Shown here: in pieces, positions 18,016-26,274 of the stretch
How the letters are laid out: each line of letters begins with the position of its first letter
How positions within the stretch are numbered: the stretch's first letter is position 1
NCBI RefSeq assembly: GCF_003130795.1
Contig: NZ_CP029354.1
Coordinates: 186,001-250,000, forward strand
Origin: Azospirillum thermophilum
GTDB lineage: Bacteria > Pseudomonadota > Alphaproteobacteria > Azospirillales > Azospirillaceae
Length of the DNA: 64,000 nt
Direction of reading: 5' to 3'
Notes under the pieces: generated by a model
The model's input: only the letters and a program-made list of their open reading frames with translations
The model's database searches: none
What the model was told of the DNA's origin: nothing
Translations under genes and position numbers: made by a program

Positions 18016-18729
18016 ATGCTGATGAAAAGTCCTGCGCCTGCGGGACAGACGCTGGATGTGCCCCTGGGGCGGATCATCACGGGACTTTTCGTGATTTTCG
18101 GGACGCTGGCCTTTTTGAGCCTCGCGCAGAACGTCGCCGCATACGGCTTCCACCTGATCAACCCGGCGCACAAGATCTGGTTCCTCGACGTCGACGAGGA
18201 GCGCAGCCTCTACACCTGGGCATCCTCGATGCTGATGGGGGCCATCGGGCTGGTGAACCTGTTCGTCGCTGCGGAGAAGGCGGACGAGAGCCGGACCGCC
18301 GTCCTGCAGTGGCTCATCCTCTCGCTCGCCTTCTTCGCCATTTCCTGCGACGAGATGCTGGCGCTGCACGAGAAGATCGGGAACCTGTTTCCGGCCGAGA
18401 TGCTGACCGGCGTGCTGCGCTTCGCCTGGGTGCTTCCCGGCGGGATTCTCTGCCTGATCGGGCTCGTCCTCTACATCCCCTTCATCCGCGGCTTCCCCGG
18501 CCGGGCGCGCGTCTATCTGATCGCCTCGGCCGTGGTGTTCCTGTCCGGCGCCATCGGCCTGGAGATGGTCGGCGGCATGATCGAGGAGGCCAACGGCGTC
18601 CACAACCTGACCTACCGTCTCGCCTCCACGGTGGAGGAGACGATGGAGGGCTTCGGACTGATCCTCTATCTCCATGCCGTGCTGCTCTACCGCCGCCAGT
18701 ATACCGACCGTCTCTCGATCCGTTACTGA
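18016..18729 (+). CDS. polytopic membrane protein of unknown function
   Basis: A 237-residue inner-membrane protein with about six hydrophobic segments (roughly residues 20-45, 70-90, 95-115, 130-155, 165-185 and 210-228). GGGGAGG lies 9 nt before ATG. Acidic and histidine residues cluster next to membrane spans: ISCDEMLALHEKIG near 115 and EETMEGFGLILYLHAVL near the C-terminus. Paired His/Glu/Asp at membrane faces is reminiscent of intramembrane metal hydrolases, but I cannot assign a family. It stands between the flaF operon and the convergent gene at 18786, with its own short leader, so it may not be flagellar. Confidence 0.7.
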   Translation: MLMKSPAPAGQTLDVPLGRIITGLFVIFGTLAFLSLAQNVAAYGFHLINPAHKIWFLDVDEERSLYTWASSMLMGAIGLVNLFVAAEKADESRTAVLQWLILSLAFFAISCDEMLALHEKIGNLFPAEMLTGVLRFAWVLPGGILCLIGLVLYIPFIRGFPGRARVYLIASAVVFLSGAIGLEMVGGMIEEANGVHNLTYRLASTVEETMEGFGLILYLHAVLLYRRQYTDRLSIRY

Positions 18730-18754
18730 CGACGGCTCCGGTCCCGCTCGCCCT

Positions 18755-18774
18755 GCCGATCCGGGCGGATCGGC
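18755..18774. terminator. hairpin between convergent genes
   Basis: GCCGATCC (18755-18762) and GGATCGGC (18767-18774) form an 8-bp stem with a GGGC loop, in the 56-bp gap between two convergent genes. It lacks a T-run on either strand, so bidirectional termination is only likely, not certain. Confidence 0.45.
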
Positions 18775-18785
18775 GAGGCCGGGGA

Positions 18786-19487
18786 TCACAGTTTGACCGA
18801 CCGCTGTCCTGCCGGCTGCGTCGCCTGCATCTCATAGAGCTTGGCGAGGAGCTGCGGCGCCGGTCGCGTCGTGTCTCCCGCCGCCCCGGCACCTGCGCTG
18901 CCCGCCACTCCGGTGCCGGCCGCCGCAGTGCCGGCCGTGGCAGCCTGTGCCGGCCGCGGGTTCATCTTCCTCAGCGCGGCATCGAACGCCGCGGCGGAGG
19001 GCAGGGCGGTTCCGCCTTTCGTCCCGTCCGCTTCGGCCGCCATCCAGGGCACCGTCGGCTTGCCCGTCCCGGCGTCGGCCAGCGCGGTGCCGGCGGCCGC
19101 CTTCGATCCCGCAGCCGGATCCTTGCCGTCACCGTCCGCCAGGGAGGCGAGATGGCCGAGCGGCGTGTCGCCGCTGATGCTCTCGAACGCCGCCATGCCG
19201 GCGCTCGCCAGCAGGCCGATCGGCCCGCCGAAGATGAAGCCTCCGGCCAGCCGGGCGGCCAGCCCGATGTTGTCGCCCGACACCTCGCGGTAGACGGAGG
19301 AGACGACCGGCAGGTGCTGCAGCGGGTTCACCGCATCGACGAGGTCGCCGAAGCTCAGTCCCCTGTCCGACTGGAAGATCGACAGCGGATCCTGTTTCTG
19401 TTCCTGATTCGGGGCGGGGCGCTGCTGGGCCGGCGTCGGTAGGGTGGGGGCCAGGGCGCGGGCGGCAAGCCGCGGGTTGTCGGTCAT
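18786..19487 (-). CDS. uncharacterised protein downstream of fliI
   Basis: A 233-residue protein with no family recognised. The N-terminus is Pro/Gln-rich. The centre (about 45-110) is more ordered: LSFGDLVDAVNPLQHLPVVS followed by VYREVSGD, then a Gly/Ala-rich hydrophobic stretch LAGGFIFGGPIGLLASAGMAAF that could insert in or pack against a membrane. The C-terminal third is Ala/Gly/Thr low complexity with a helical end (PQLLAKLYEMQA). It follows fliI by 12 bp in the same direction, so it is co-transcribed and probably flagellar. It may occupy the fliJ position, but it has no coiled coil like FliJ. Confidence 0.65.
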   Translation of the reverse strand: MTDNPRLAARALAPTLPTPAQQRPAPNQEQKQDPLSIFQSDRGLSFGDLVDAVNPLQHLPVVSSVYREVSGDNIGLAARLAGGFIFGGPIGLLASAGMAAFESISGDTPLGHLASLADGDGKDPAAGSKAAAGTALADAGTGKPTVPWMAAEADGTKGGTALPSAAAFDAALRKMNPRPAQAATAGTAAAGTGVAGSAGAGAAGDTTRPAPQLLAKLYEMQATQPAGQRSVKL

Positions 19488-19499
19488 GCGGGGGCTCCG

Positions 19500-20846
19500 T
19501 TAGGCCGGCGCGTCGGCCGGAAGGCTGGACAGGATCTGCTCCAGCAGGTGAAAGGACTCCGCCGGCGCGGTGGTGTCGTCCTTGCCCTGGCGCAGGAAAT
19601 CCTCGAGGTGGGGGTGCAGGAGCACGGCGGCGTCCACTTCCGGATCGGCACCCTTCTTGTACGCGCCGAGCCGTACCAGCTCGCGCATGTTCTCGAAGGT
19701 GACGGCCAGCCGGCGGGCCGTGGTCACCAGCCGGTTCTCTTCGGCGGAGTGGCAGCCGGGCATGGTGCGCGACACGCTGCGCAGGATGTTGACGGCGGGA
19801 TAGCGCCCGGTCTCGGCGATCTTGCGGTCGAGCACCATGTGCCCGTCCAGGATGCCGCGCACCGCGTCGGCGATCGGCTCGTCATGGTCGTCGCCGTCCA
19901 CCAGCACCGTGAAGATGCCGGTGATGTCGCCCGGGCTGTCGGCGTTGCCGGGGCCGGCGCGTTCCAGCAGGCGCGGCAGTTCGGCGAAGACACTCGGCGG
20001 ATAGCTCTTGGTGGTCGGCGGTTCCCCGGCGGCCAGCCCGATCTCGCGCTGGGCCATGGCGAATCGCGTCACGCTGTCGATCAGGCACAGCACATGCTGG
20101 CCCTGGTCGCGCAGTTCCTCCGCCACCGTCATGCAGAGATAGGCCGCCTGGCGGCGCATCAGCGGCGGCTCGTCGGAGGTCGCCACGATGACGACGGAGC
20201 GGGCCAGCCCGTCCTCCCCCAGATCGTCCTGGATGAACTCCTGCACCTCGCGTCCGCGCTCGCCCACCAGGCCTATGACGATGGCGTCGGCGTTGGCGTG
20301 GCGGGCCAGCATCGACAGCAGGGTCGATTTGCCCACGCCCGATCCCGCGAAGACGCCGAGGCGCTGGCCGCGGCAGACCGGCACGAAGGCGTCCATGGCG
20401 CGCACGCCGGTGGCGATCTTGCCGCCGACCCGGCGGCGGGCGCAGGCGGCGGGCGGGCCGGCCCGCAGCGGGCGCGGATGCTCGCCGTTGCGCAGCGGTC
20501 CCTTGCCGTCCACCGGCTGGCCCAGCGCGTTGACGACGCGGCCGAGCCAGCCGCGGCCGGGGCGCAGGGTGAAGGCGGTGTCGTCGGTGACGGCGGCGCA
20601 GCCCTCCGCCACCCCTTCCAGATTGTCGAAGGCCATCAGCAGGGACCGGCCGTTGCGGAACCCGATGGTCTCGCACAGCAGCCGGCCGCCGCGCGTCGTC
20701 TCGGCATAGCATTTGTCGCCGACCGCCAGCGCCCGCTGCAGCCCGTCCACCTCCAGCGTCATGCCGACGGCGGTGCGGATGGTGCCGCGCAGGCTGCGCG
20801 TCGGCATCCGTTCGATCTCCGCCAGCAGGTTCGAGAGTACGCGCAT
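19500..20846 (-). CDS. fliI: flagellar export ATPase FliI
   Basis: The hexameric ATPase of the flagellar type III export gate, 448 residues. Visible motifs are Walker A in GVFAGSGVGKSTLLSMLARH, GLVGERGREVQEFI, the Walker B strand CLIDSVTRFAMAQREIGL, and PPSVFAELPRLLERAG followed by GDITGIFTVLVDGDDHDEPIAD, all diagnostic of FliI/YscN. The first 90 residues form the beta-barrel domain. It is divergent from flgB; the 111-bp spacer contains a tandem regulatory motif that could serve both. One uncharacterised gene follows it; fliJ was not recognised. Confidence 0.95.
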   Translation of the reverse strand: MRVLSNLLAEIERMPTRSLRGTIRTAVGMTLEVDGLQRALAVGDKCYAETTRGGRLLCETIGFRNGRSLLMAFDNLEGVAEGCAAVTDDTAFTLRPGRGWLGRVVNALGQPVDGKGPLRNGEHPRPLRAGPPAACARRRVGGKIATGVRAMDAFVPVCRGQRLGVFAGSGVGKSTLLSMLARHANADAIVIGLVGERGREVQEFIQDDLGEDGLARSVVIVATSDEPPLMRRQAAYLCMTVAEELRDQGQHVLCLIDSVTRFAMAQREIGLAAGEPPTTKSYPPSVFAELPRLLERAGPGNADSPGDITGIFTVLVDGDDHDEPIADAVRGILDGHMVLDRKIAETGRYPAVNILRSVSRTMPGCHSAEENRLVTTARRLAVTFENMRELVRLGAYKKGADPEVDAAVLLHPHLEDFLRQGKDDTTAPAESFHLLEQILSSLPADAPA

Positions 20847-20891
20847 CTGGGGCCTTTCCGGTCAGGTCGGAACCCCCCGACCCTAGCCCGG

Positions 20892-20914
20892 CCGATTTAA
20901 ATCCGGTTTTAAAC
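20892..20914. promoter_or_regulatory. tandem flagellar regulatory motif, fliI/flgB spacer
   Basis: CCGATTTAAAT (20892-20902) abuts CCGGTTTTAAAC (20903-20914), giving an exact 11-bp repeat step. It lies 44 bp before flgB and 46 bp before fliI, so one site may drive both directions. Confidence 0.6.
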
Positions 20915-20957
20915 GGGCACGATCATCTTGGCCTTGTTTTCGGGGAGAGCCGATAAG

Positions 20958-21350
20958 ATGGATTTTAGCAATATTTCCGTGTTCCGGCTGGCCGGCGCCC
21001 GCCTCGATTACTTGGCGGAGCGGCAGAGGCTGATCGCCGAGAACGTCGTCAACGCCAACACGCCGGATTACCAGGCGAAGGACCTGAAGCCCTTCGAATC
21101 CCTGATGAACGGCCAGCGCCCGGTCACTCCGTCGCGGACCAGCTCCATGCATCTGGCCGGGCTGCGGCCGGCCGGCTCCGCCCAGGAGGCCCGCCGCCCC
21201 GACCAGTGGGAGGTGACGCCCGACGGCAACTCCGTCTCGCTGGAGCAGGAGATGAACAAGGGCAGCGAGACCCGCGACGCCTTCTCGCTGACCGCCGGCG
21301 TCTTCCAACGCAACGTCCAGATGCTGCGCGCCGCCTGGCGCGTCGGCTGA
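20958..21350 (+). CDS. flgB: flagellar proximal rod protein FlgB
   Basis: A 130-residue rod subunit. The N-terminal rod signature is FRLAGARLDYLAERQRLIAE then NVVNANTPDYQAKD, and the C-terminal helix is TAGVFQRNVQMLRAAWRVG, typical of FlgB. ATG 20958 is chosen over a TTG at 20928 because it keeps the family N-terminus and has GGGGAG 10 nt upstream. It is first in flgB-flgC-fliE-fliQ-transglycosylase-flhA-fliR-flhB. It lacks a signal peptide, as expected for a type III export substrate. Confidence 0.93.
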   Translation: MDFSNISVFRLAGARLDYLAERQRLIAENVVNANTPDYQAKDLKPFESLMNGQRPVTPSRTSSMHLAGLRPAGSAQEARRPDQWEVTPDGNSVSLEQEMNKGSETRDAFSLTAGVFQRNVQMLRAAWRVG

Positions 21351-21367
21351 TCGCGGAAGGGACCGCC

Positions 21368-21787
21368 ATGATCACCGATCCCCTGTCGGCAACACTGCGC
21401 ATCGCCAGCTCGGGCCTCCAGGCCCAGGGCACCCGCCTGCGCGTGGTCGCCGAGAACATCGCCAACGCCGACTCCACGGCGCCGACCGCCGGCGGCGACC
21501 CCTATCGCCGCAAGACCATCTCCTTCACCAGCGCGATGGACCGGTCCACCGGTTCCGAGATCGTCAAGGTGAAGCAGATCGGCCGCGACCGCAGCGACTT
21601 CCAGCTCGCCTACGACCCGTCCCATCCCGCCGCGGACGAGAAGGGCTACGTCAAGCGCCCGAACGTCCAGCCGCTGATCGAGATGATGGACATGCGGGAA
21701 GCCAGCCGGTCCTTCGAGGCCAGCGTCAACGTCATCGAGCAGACCCGGTCCATGATGAACCGCATGGTCGACCTGCTGCGCAGCTAA
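21368..21787 (+). CDS. flgC: flagellar proximal rod protein FlgC
   Basis: A 139-residue rod protein. ATLRIASSGLQAQGTRLRVV and ENIANADSTAP form the flagellar rod signature, KGYVKRPNVQPLIEMMDM is the FlgC-specific motif and ASRSFEASVNVIEQTRSMM the C-terminal helix. It is 17 bp after flgB. It assembles into the proximal rod with FlgB, FlgF and FliE. Confidence 0.95.
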   Translation: MITDPLSATLRIASSGLQAQGTRLRVVAENIANADSTAPTAGGDPYRRKTISFTSAMDRSTGSEIVKVKQIGRDRSDFQLAYDPSHPAADEKGYVKRPNVQPLIEMMDMREASRSFEASVNVIEQTRSMMNRMVDLLRS

Positions 21788-21798
21788 GGAGACATCCC

Positions 21799-22170
21799 AT
21801 GATCGAACCCATCGGCCGCGCCGCAGCCGCCTATGCCGGCCAGCGTGCCACCCTGGTTCCGGGCGGCCTGGCGTCCGATCCGTCGGCGGCCGTCACCTCC
21901 GCCGCCAGCGGTGCCGCCTCGGCCACCGAGACGCCGCCGGCCGCCGGTGCGGAATCGAGCTTCGGCGCCTTTCTCGACCGTCAGGCGACGCAGGCGATCG
22001 ACACGCTGAAGGAGGGCGAGCGGGTGTCGCTGGCCGCCGTCGCCGGCAAGGCCAGCGCGCACGAGGTCGTCCGTGCCGTGATGGCCGCCGAGATGACCGT
22101 CCAGACGGTGGTGTCGATCCGCGACCGCATGGTGCAGGCCTATCAGGACATCATGCGGATGACGGTCTGA
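21799..22170 (+). CDS. fliE: flagellar hook-basal body protein FliE
   Basis: A 123-residue protein joining the MS ring to the proximal rod. The first 45 residues are low complexity (Ala/Thr/Pro). The conserved part is SFGAFLDRQATQAIDTLKEG then SAHEVVRAVMAAEMTVQTVV and IRDRMVQAYQDIMRMTV, which matches the FliE C-terminus. ATG is 8 bp after the flgC stop with AAGGAGA upstream. Confidence 0.92.
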   Translation: MIEPIGRAAAAYAGQRATLVPGGLASDPSAAVTSAASGAASATETPPAAGAESSFGAFLDRQATQAIDTLKEGERVSLAAVAGKASAHEVVRAVMAAEMTVQTVVSIRDRMVQAYQDIMRMTV

Positions 22171-22197
22171 GGCCGTCGGTCCGAGGGAGGTTCCGCG

Positions 22198-22464
22198 ATG
22201 AACGAAGCGGACGTGCTGGAGGTGCTGCGCAGCGGGATCTGGACGGTGCTGCTGATCGCGGCCCCGCCGCTGGTCATCGCGGTTCTGGTCGGCGTCGCCA
22301 TCTCGCTGGTGCAGGCGCTGACCCAGGTGCAGGAGATGACGCTGACCTTCGTGCCGAAGATCGTGGCGATCCTGGTCACCACCGTGCTGGCGCTGCCCTT
22401 CATGTACAGCTCGCTCGCCACCTATGCGGAGCGGTTGAGCAGCCTGATCGTGTCGGTCAGATGA
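22198..22464 (+). CDS. fliQ: flagellar export gate protein FliQ
   Basis: An 88-residue inner-membrane protein with two spans (about 17-40 and 50-70), the standard FliQ size. It has VLLIAAPPLVIAVLVGVAIS, then QALTQVQEMTLTFVPKIV, the strongest family motif. Four FliQ copies with FliP and FliR build the export gate. The ATG of the transglycosylase gene overlaps its stop (ATGA at 22461-22464). Confidence 0.95.
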   Translation: MNEADVLEVLRSGIWTVLLIAAPPLVIAVLVGVAISLVQALTQVQEMTLTFVPKIVAILVTTVLALPFMYSSLATYAERLSSLIVSVR

Positions 22465-23285
22465 GCGCGCGGCGGGGTCTCGCCGCCGCCCTGCTGCTCG
22501 CGCTGTCCGCCGGGACGGCGCAGGCCGCCGAGCCGCGGGTCCCGGCTCCCGCCAACGCCCAGATCGGCACCTGGTCGACCGCGCTCTACGTCCCGCGCCC
22601 CGCGCCGCCCTCCGCCCGCGCCCTGCCGCCGGAGGCCGCCTGCATCGACGCCATCCTGACCGCGGAGCGCGAGGCCGGCGTGGCGGACAACATGCTGCTC
22701 GCCATGGGCTTCACCGAGGCCGGGCGGATGACGCCCGACCGTCTCTTCACCATCTGGCCGTGGACCGTCAACACGGAGGGCGTGTCGCGCTACTTCGCCA
22801 CGAAGGAGGATGCGATGGCCTTCGTGCGGGAGACGCAGGCCCGCGGCGTGCGGTCGATCGATGTCGGCTGTCTGCAGGTGAACCTGAAATGGCATCCCGA
22901 CGCCTTCCCGGATCTGGAGACCGCCTTCGAGCCGCGGGCCAACGCCCGCTACGCCGCGAAGTTCCTCGGGGAACTGCGGCAGGCCCATGGCAGCCTCGAC
23001 GACGCCATCGCCCGCTACCACTCCGCCCAGTCGGAGCGGGGGGCCGCCTACCGCCAGCGCGTGGTCGGCAACCTGCGCTGGGTGTCCGGCGCGCTCGACT
23101 ATCTGCGCCAGCTCGCCGCCGGCCCGCGCAACCCGACGCCGGCCGGCGCCCCGTCGGGCGCCATCGCCGTCTGGGGCCGGGAGGAACTGGGGCGGCTCTC
23201 CTTCCTGTCCAGCCTCTATGGCCGTACCAACGGCCAGCCGCTGCTGCCGCAGATGGTCCAGGAACCGCGGCCGGCCAACCGCTGA
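22461..23285 (+). CDS. flagellar lytic transglycosylase (SLT fold)
   Basis: A 274-residue periplasmic enzyme likely to open peptidoglycan for the rod, like SltF of Rhodobacter. A Sec signal peptide (LAAALLLALSAGTAQA) is cleaved near residue 22. The SLT domain has the catalytic Glu86 in AMGFTEAG, then WPWTVNTEG, DVGCLQVNLKWHP and DDAIARYHS, the standard goose-lysozyme-like motif order. Cys61 and Cys of DVGC may form a disulfide. It sits between fliQ and flhA, where FlgJ of enterics would supply this activity; here FlgJ (32077-32412) is short and has no enzyme domain, so this gene fills the gap. Confidence 0.88.
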   Translation: MSARRGLAAALLLALSAGTAQAAEPRVPAPANAQIGTWSTALYVPRPAPPSARALPPEAACIDAILTAEREAGVADNMLLAMGFTEAGRMTPDRLFTIWPWTVNTEGVSRYFATKEDAMAFVRETQARGVRSIDVGCLQVNLKWHPDAFPDLETAFEPRANARYAAKFLGELRQAHGSLDDAIARYHSAQSERGAAYRQRVVGNLRWVSGALDYLRQLAAGPRNPTPAGAPSGAIAVWGREELGRLSFLSSLYGRTNGQPLLPQMVQEPRPANR

Positions 23286-23322
23286 TCCGTGTTCCTGCCG
23301 CCCGACGCCCTGCCGCCCCCCG

Positions 23323-23346
23323 CGGCGTAAAAGCCGGTTTTACCGG
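23323..23346 (+). promoter_or_regulatory. tandem flagellar regulatory motif upstream of flhA
   Basis: CGGCGTAAAAG (23323-23333) abuts CCGGTTTTACCGG (23334-23346). It is a weaker match, because TTTTAC replaces TTTAAA. It lies 59 bp before flhA, suggesting a second promoter inside the flgB operon. Confidence 0.45.
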
Positions 23347-23404
23347 GCCGGCCTAGCATGGCCCGCGTGTCCTCCCGACGTCTTGCCCCTGGAGCAGCGC
23401 CGAC

Positions 23405-25498
23405 ATGAGCTTTACCGGCACCTTCCGGACCCGGATGACCAACCTCGGCGACCTGGGGCTGGCCAACCGCGACGTGCTGTTCGCCATCGGCATCCTGCTG
23501 GTGCTGGGTGTCCTGTTCCTGCCGGTCCCGAACTGGTTCCTCGACCTCGGCCTCGCGCTGTCGCTGTCGGTCAGCGTGCTGATCCTGATGGTCTCGCTGT
23601 GGATCGCCAAGCCGCTGGACTTCTCGTCCTTCCCGACCGTGCTGCTGGTGGTGACGGTGCTGCGGCTGGCGCTGAACATCGCGTCGACCCGCCTGATCCT
23701 CAGCCAGGGCCACACCGGCCCGTCGGCCGCCGGCCATGTGATCGAGGGTTTCAGCCGCTTCATCATGGGCGGCAACTTCGTCATCGGCGTGGTGATCTTC
23801 GCCATCCTGATCGTCATCAACTTCGTGGTGATCACCAAGGGCGCCACCCGCATCGCCGAGGTGGGCGCCCGCTTCACGCTGGACGCCATCCCCGGCAAGC
23901 AGATGGCGATCGACGCCGACCTGTCCGCCGGCATGATCGACGACGTCGAGGCCCGCCGCCGCCGCAAGGAGCTGGAGGACGAGAGTACCTTCTTCGGCGC
24001 CATGGACGGTGCGTCGAAGTTCGTGCGCGGCGATGCGGTCGCCGGCCTCGTCATCACCTTCATCAACGTGCTGGGCGGCATGGCGATCGGCATCGCCCAG
24101 CAGGGCATGTCCTTCGAGGCGGCGGCATCGGTCTACACCATCCTGACGGTGGGCGACGGGCTGGCGACGCAGATCCCGGCGCTGGTGGTGTCGCTCGCCG
24201 CCGGCCTCCTGGTCACCAAGGGCGGCAACGTCGGTTCGGCCGACCAGGCGGTGCTGCAGCAGCTCGGCGGCTATCCCAAGGCGCTGATGGTGGCGGGCGG
24301 CCTGCTGGCGCTGCTGGCGATGACCCCCGGCCTGCCGCTCGGCCCCTTCCTGTTCCTCGGCGCCACCTTCGGGATCGCCGGCTGGTACCTGCCGCGCCAG
24401 CGCGCCAGGCGCACGGCGCTCGCCAAGCTGGAGGAGTCGCGCAAGACCGCCGCCGCCCCGGCGGAAGAGGCGGTGGAGGACATGCTGAAGGTGGACGACG
24501 TGAAGGTGGAGGTCGGCAACCACCTCGTCCCGCTGATCCTCAACAAGAACGGCCCCCTGACCGGCAAGGTGAAGACGCTGCGCAAGCGCTTCGCCAAGGA
24601 GTTCGGCTTCATCCTGCCGTCGGTCCGTATCAAGGATTCGAGTTTCCTGCCGCCCAAGGGCTATGTGATCAGCGTCATGGGGGTGGAGGTCGCCAGCGGC
24701 GAGGTGCGGCCCAAGCAGCTCCTCGCCATCGATCCCAACGGCGGGAGCGCTCCCGACATCCCGGGCGAGGCGACGCGCGAGCCGACCTTCGGCCTGCAGG
24801 CCAAGTGGATCGACCCGGCCCGCCACGAGGAGGCCGTCGCCAAGGGCTACACCGTCGTCGATCCGGAAAGCGTCATCACCACGCACCTGACCGAGGTGAT
24901 CAAGGACCATCTGCCCAACCTGCTGACCTTCGCGGCGACGCAGAAGCTGATCGACGGGCTGGGGCGGGAGTACCAGAAGCTGATCTCCGACATGGTGCCG
25001 AGCCAGATCACCCTGGTGGTGGTGCAGCGCGTGCTCCAGGCCCTGATGGCGGAGCGCGTGTCGATCCGCAACCTGCCGGCCATCGTCGAGGCGATCGCCG
25101 AGGCGGTGAACTGGACCCGCAACATCACCATGATCACCGAGCATGTGCGCAGCCGCCTGGGCCAGCAGATCTGCCAGGCGCTGACGGCGTCGGACGGCTT
25201 CATGCCGGTGATCGCGCTGACCCCGCGGTGGGAGCAGGCGCTGGTGGAGAGCATCGTGACGGAGGGCGAGGACCGCCGCTTCGCCATGCCGCCCAGCCAG
25301 GTGCAGGAGTTCCTGACCGCCGTGCGCATGTGCATCCAGCGCCATGCCACGCCGCAGGTCTGGCCGGCCCTGCTGGTCGGCGCCGAGGTGCGGCCCTTCG
25401 TCCGCTCCCTGCTGGAACGGGTGAGCCCGATGACACCGGTCATCAGCCACGCCGAACTGCATCGCAAGGTGGCCGTCAAGACCATCGACCAGGTGTGA
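23405..25498 (+). CDS. flhA: flagellar export gate protein FlhA
   Basis: A 697-residue export-gate protein. The N-terminal half has about eight membrane spans. The FHIPEP signature is seen at ATRIAEVGARFTLDAIPGKQ, with FINVLGGMAIGIAQQGMSF nearby. The cytoplasmic nonameric ring domain starts after about residue 330 and shows KEFGFILPSVRIKD and TVVDPESVITTHLTEVIKDH. ATG 23405 is supported by family length and a 5-nt spaced GCGCCGAC-type weak ribosome site. It is followed by fliR after 10 bp. Confidence 0.96.
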   Translation: MSFTGTFRTRMTNLGDLGLANRDVLFAIGILLVLGVLFLPVPNWFLDLGLALSLSVSVLILMVSLWIAKPLDFSSFPTVLLVVTVLRLALNIASTRLILSQGHTGPSAAGHVIEGFSRFIMGGNFVIGVVIFAILIVINFVVITKGATRIAEVGARFTLDAIPGKQMAIDADLSAGMIDDVEARRRRKELEDESTFFGAMDGASKFVRGDAVAGLVITFINVLGGMAIGIAQQGMSFEAAASVYTILTVGDGLATQIPALVVSLAAGLLVTKGGNVGSADQAVLQQLGGYPKALMVAGGLLALLAMTPGLPLGPFLFLGATFGIAGWYLPRQRARRTALAKLEESRKTAAAPAEEAVEDMLKVDDVKVEVGNHLVPLILNKNGPLTGKVKTLRKRFAKEFGFILPSVRIKDSSFLPPKGYVISVMGVEVASGEVRPKQLLAIDPNGGSAPDIPGEATREPTFGLQAKWIDPARHEEAVAKGYTVVDPESVITTHLTEVIKDHLPNLLTFAATQKLIDGLGREYQKLISDMVPSQITLVVVQRVLQALMAERVSIRNLPAIVEAIAEAVNWTRNITMITEHVRSRLGQQICQALTASDGFMPVIALTPRWEQALVESIVTEGEDRRFAMPPSQVQEFLTAVRMCIQRHATPQVWPALLVGAEVRPFVRSLLERVSPMTPVISHAELHRKVAVKTIDQV

Positions 25499-25508
25499 GG
25501 CCGGCACC

Positions 25509-26264
25509 ATGGACATGCTGGCGCAACTCATCGGCCAGGAGATCTACGGGACCTTCCTGGTCTTCGTCCGGGTGGCGGCGGCGATCGGGCTGCTGCCGGG
25601 CTTCGGCGAATATGCGGTGCCCATGCGGGTCCGGCTGATGATCGCCGTGGTCACCGCCCTGGCGCTCGCCCGCACGGTCACCGGCCTGCCGCCGATCCCG
25701 CCCGACGCCGCCGTGATGGCCGGCCACATGGCGGCGGAGATGCTGGTCGGCGCCTTCCTCGGGCTGGGCGCCAAGCTGTTCCTCGCGGCCCTGCAGGTGT
25801 CCGGCAACATCGCCGCCCAGGCGGTCGGCCTCGCCAACCCCTTCAACATCGAAGGGGCGGGATTCGAAGGCGGCTCCATGCTCTCGGGGACGCTGGTCAT
25901 CGCCGCGCTGGCGGCGCTGTTCGCGACGGACGTCCATTACCTGATGCTGGATGCGCTGGTGCGGTCCTATGGAACCTGGCCGGCGGCGGTGATGCCGGAC
26001 ATCGGCATGATGGCCGGCCGCTTCGCGCAGCTGGTGGCCGGAACCTTCCGGCTGGGGGTCGAGCTGGCGGCGCCCTTCCTGGTGTTCGGACTGATCGTCA
26101 ACGTCGCGCTGGGCCTGATCAACCGGGTGATGCCGGCGATGCCCGTCTATTTCGTCGGCACGCCGGCCATGCTGGGGGCGGGTCTGATCGTCTTCATGGT
26201 GACGGCGGGCGTCATGCTCACCGCCTGCCTCGCCGCCCTGACGGCCTGGCTGGCCGGACGGTGA
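25509..26264 (+). CDS. fliR: flagellar export gate protein FliR
   Basis: A 251-residue inner-membrane protein with about six spans. Family features are VRVAAAIGLLPGFGEYAVPM near residue 20, the AEMLVGAFLGLGAKLFLAAL segment and VNVALGLINRVMPAMPVYFV. It forms the export gate with FliP and FliQ. It lies between flhA and flhB (10-bp gaps on both sides). Confidence 0.94.
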   Translation: MDMLAQLIGQEIYGTFLVFVRVAAAIGLLPGFGEYAVPMRVRLMIAVVTALALARTVTGLPPIPPDAAVMAGHMAAEMLVGAFLGLGAKLFLAALQVSGNIAAQAVGLANPFNIEGAGFEGGSMLSGTLVIAALAALFATDVHYLMLDALVRSYGTWPAAVMPDIGMMAGRFAQLVAGTFRLGVELAAPFLVFGLIVNVALGLINRVMPAMPVYFVGTPAMLGAGLIVFMVTAGVMLTACLAALTAWLAGR

Positions 26265-26274
26265 GGAGACGGCG

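Noticed and set aside
22987..25638. 883-codon frame overlapping flhA in another frame
   Set aside because: Dominated by Arg, Pro and Gly; flhA in the other frame has full family motifs.
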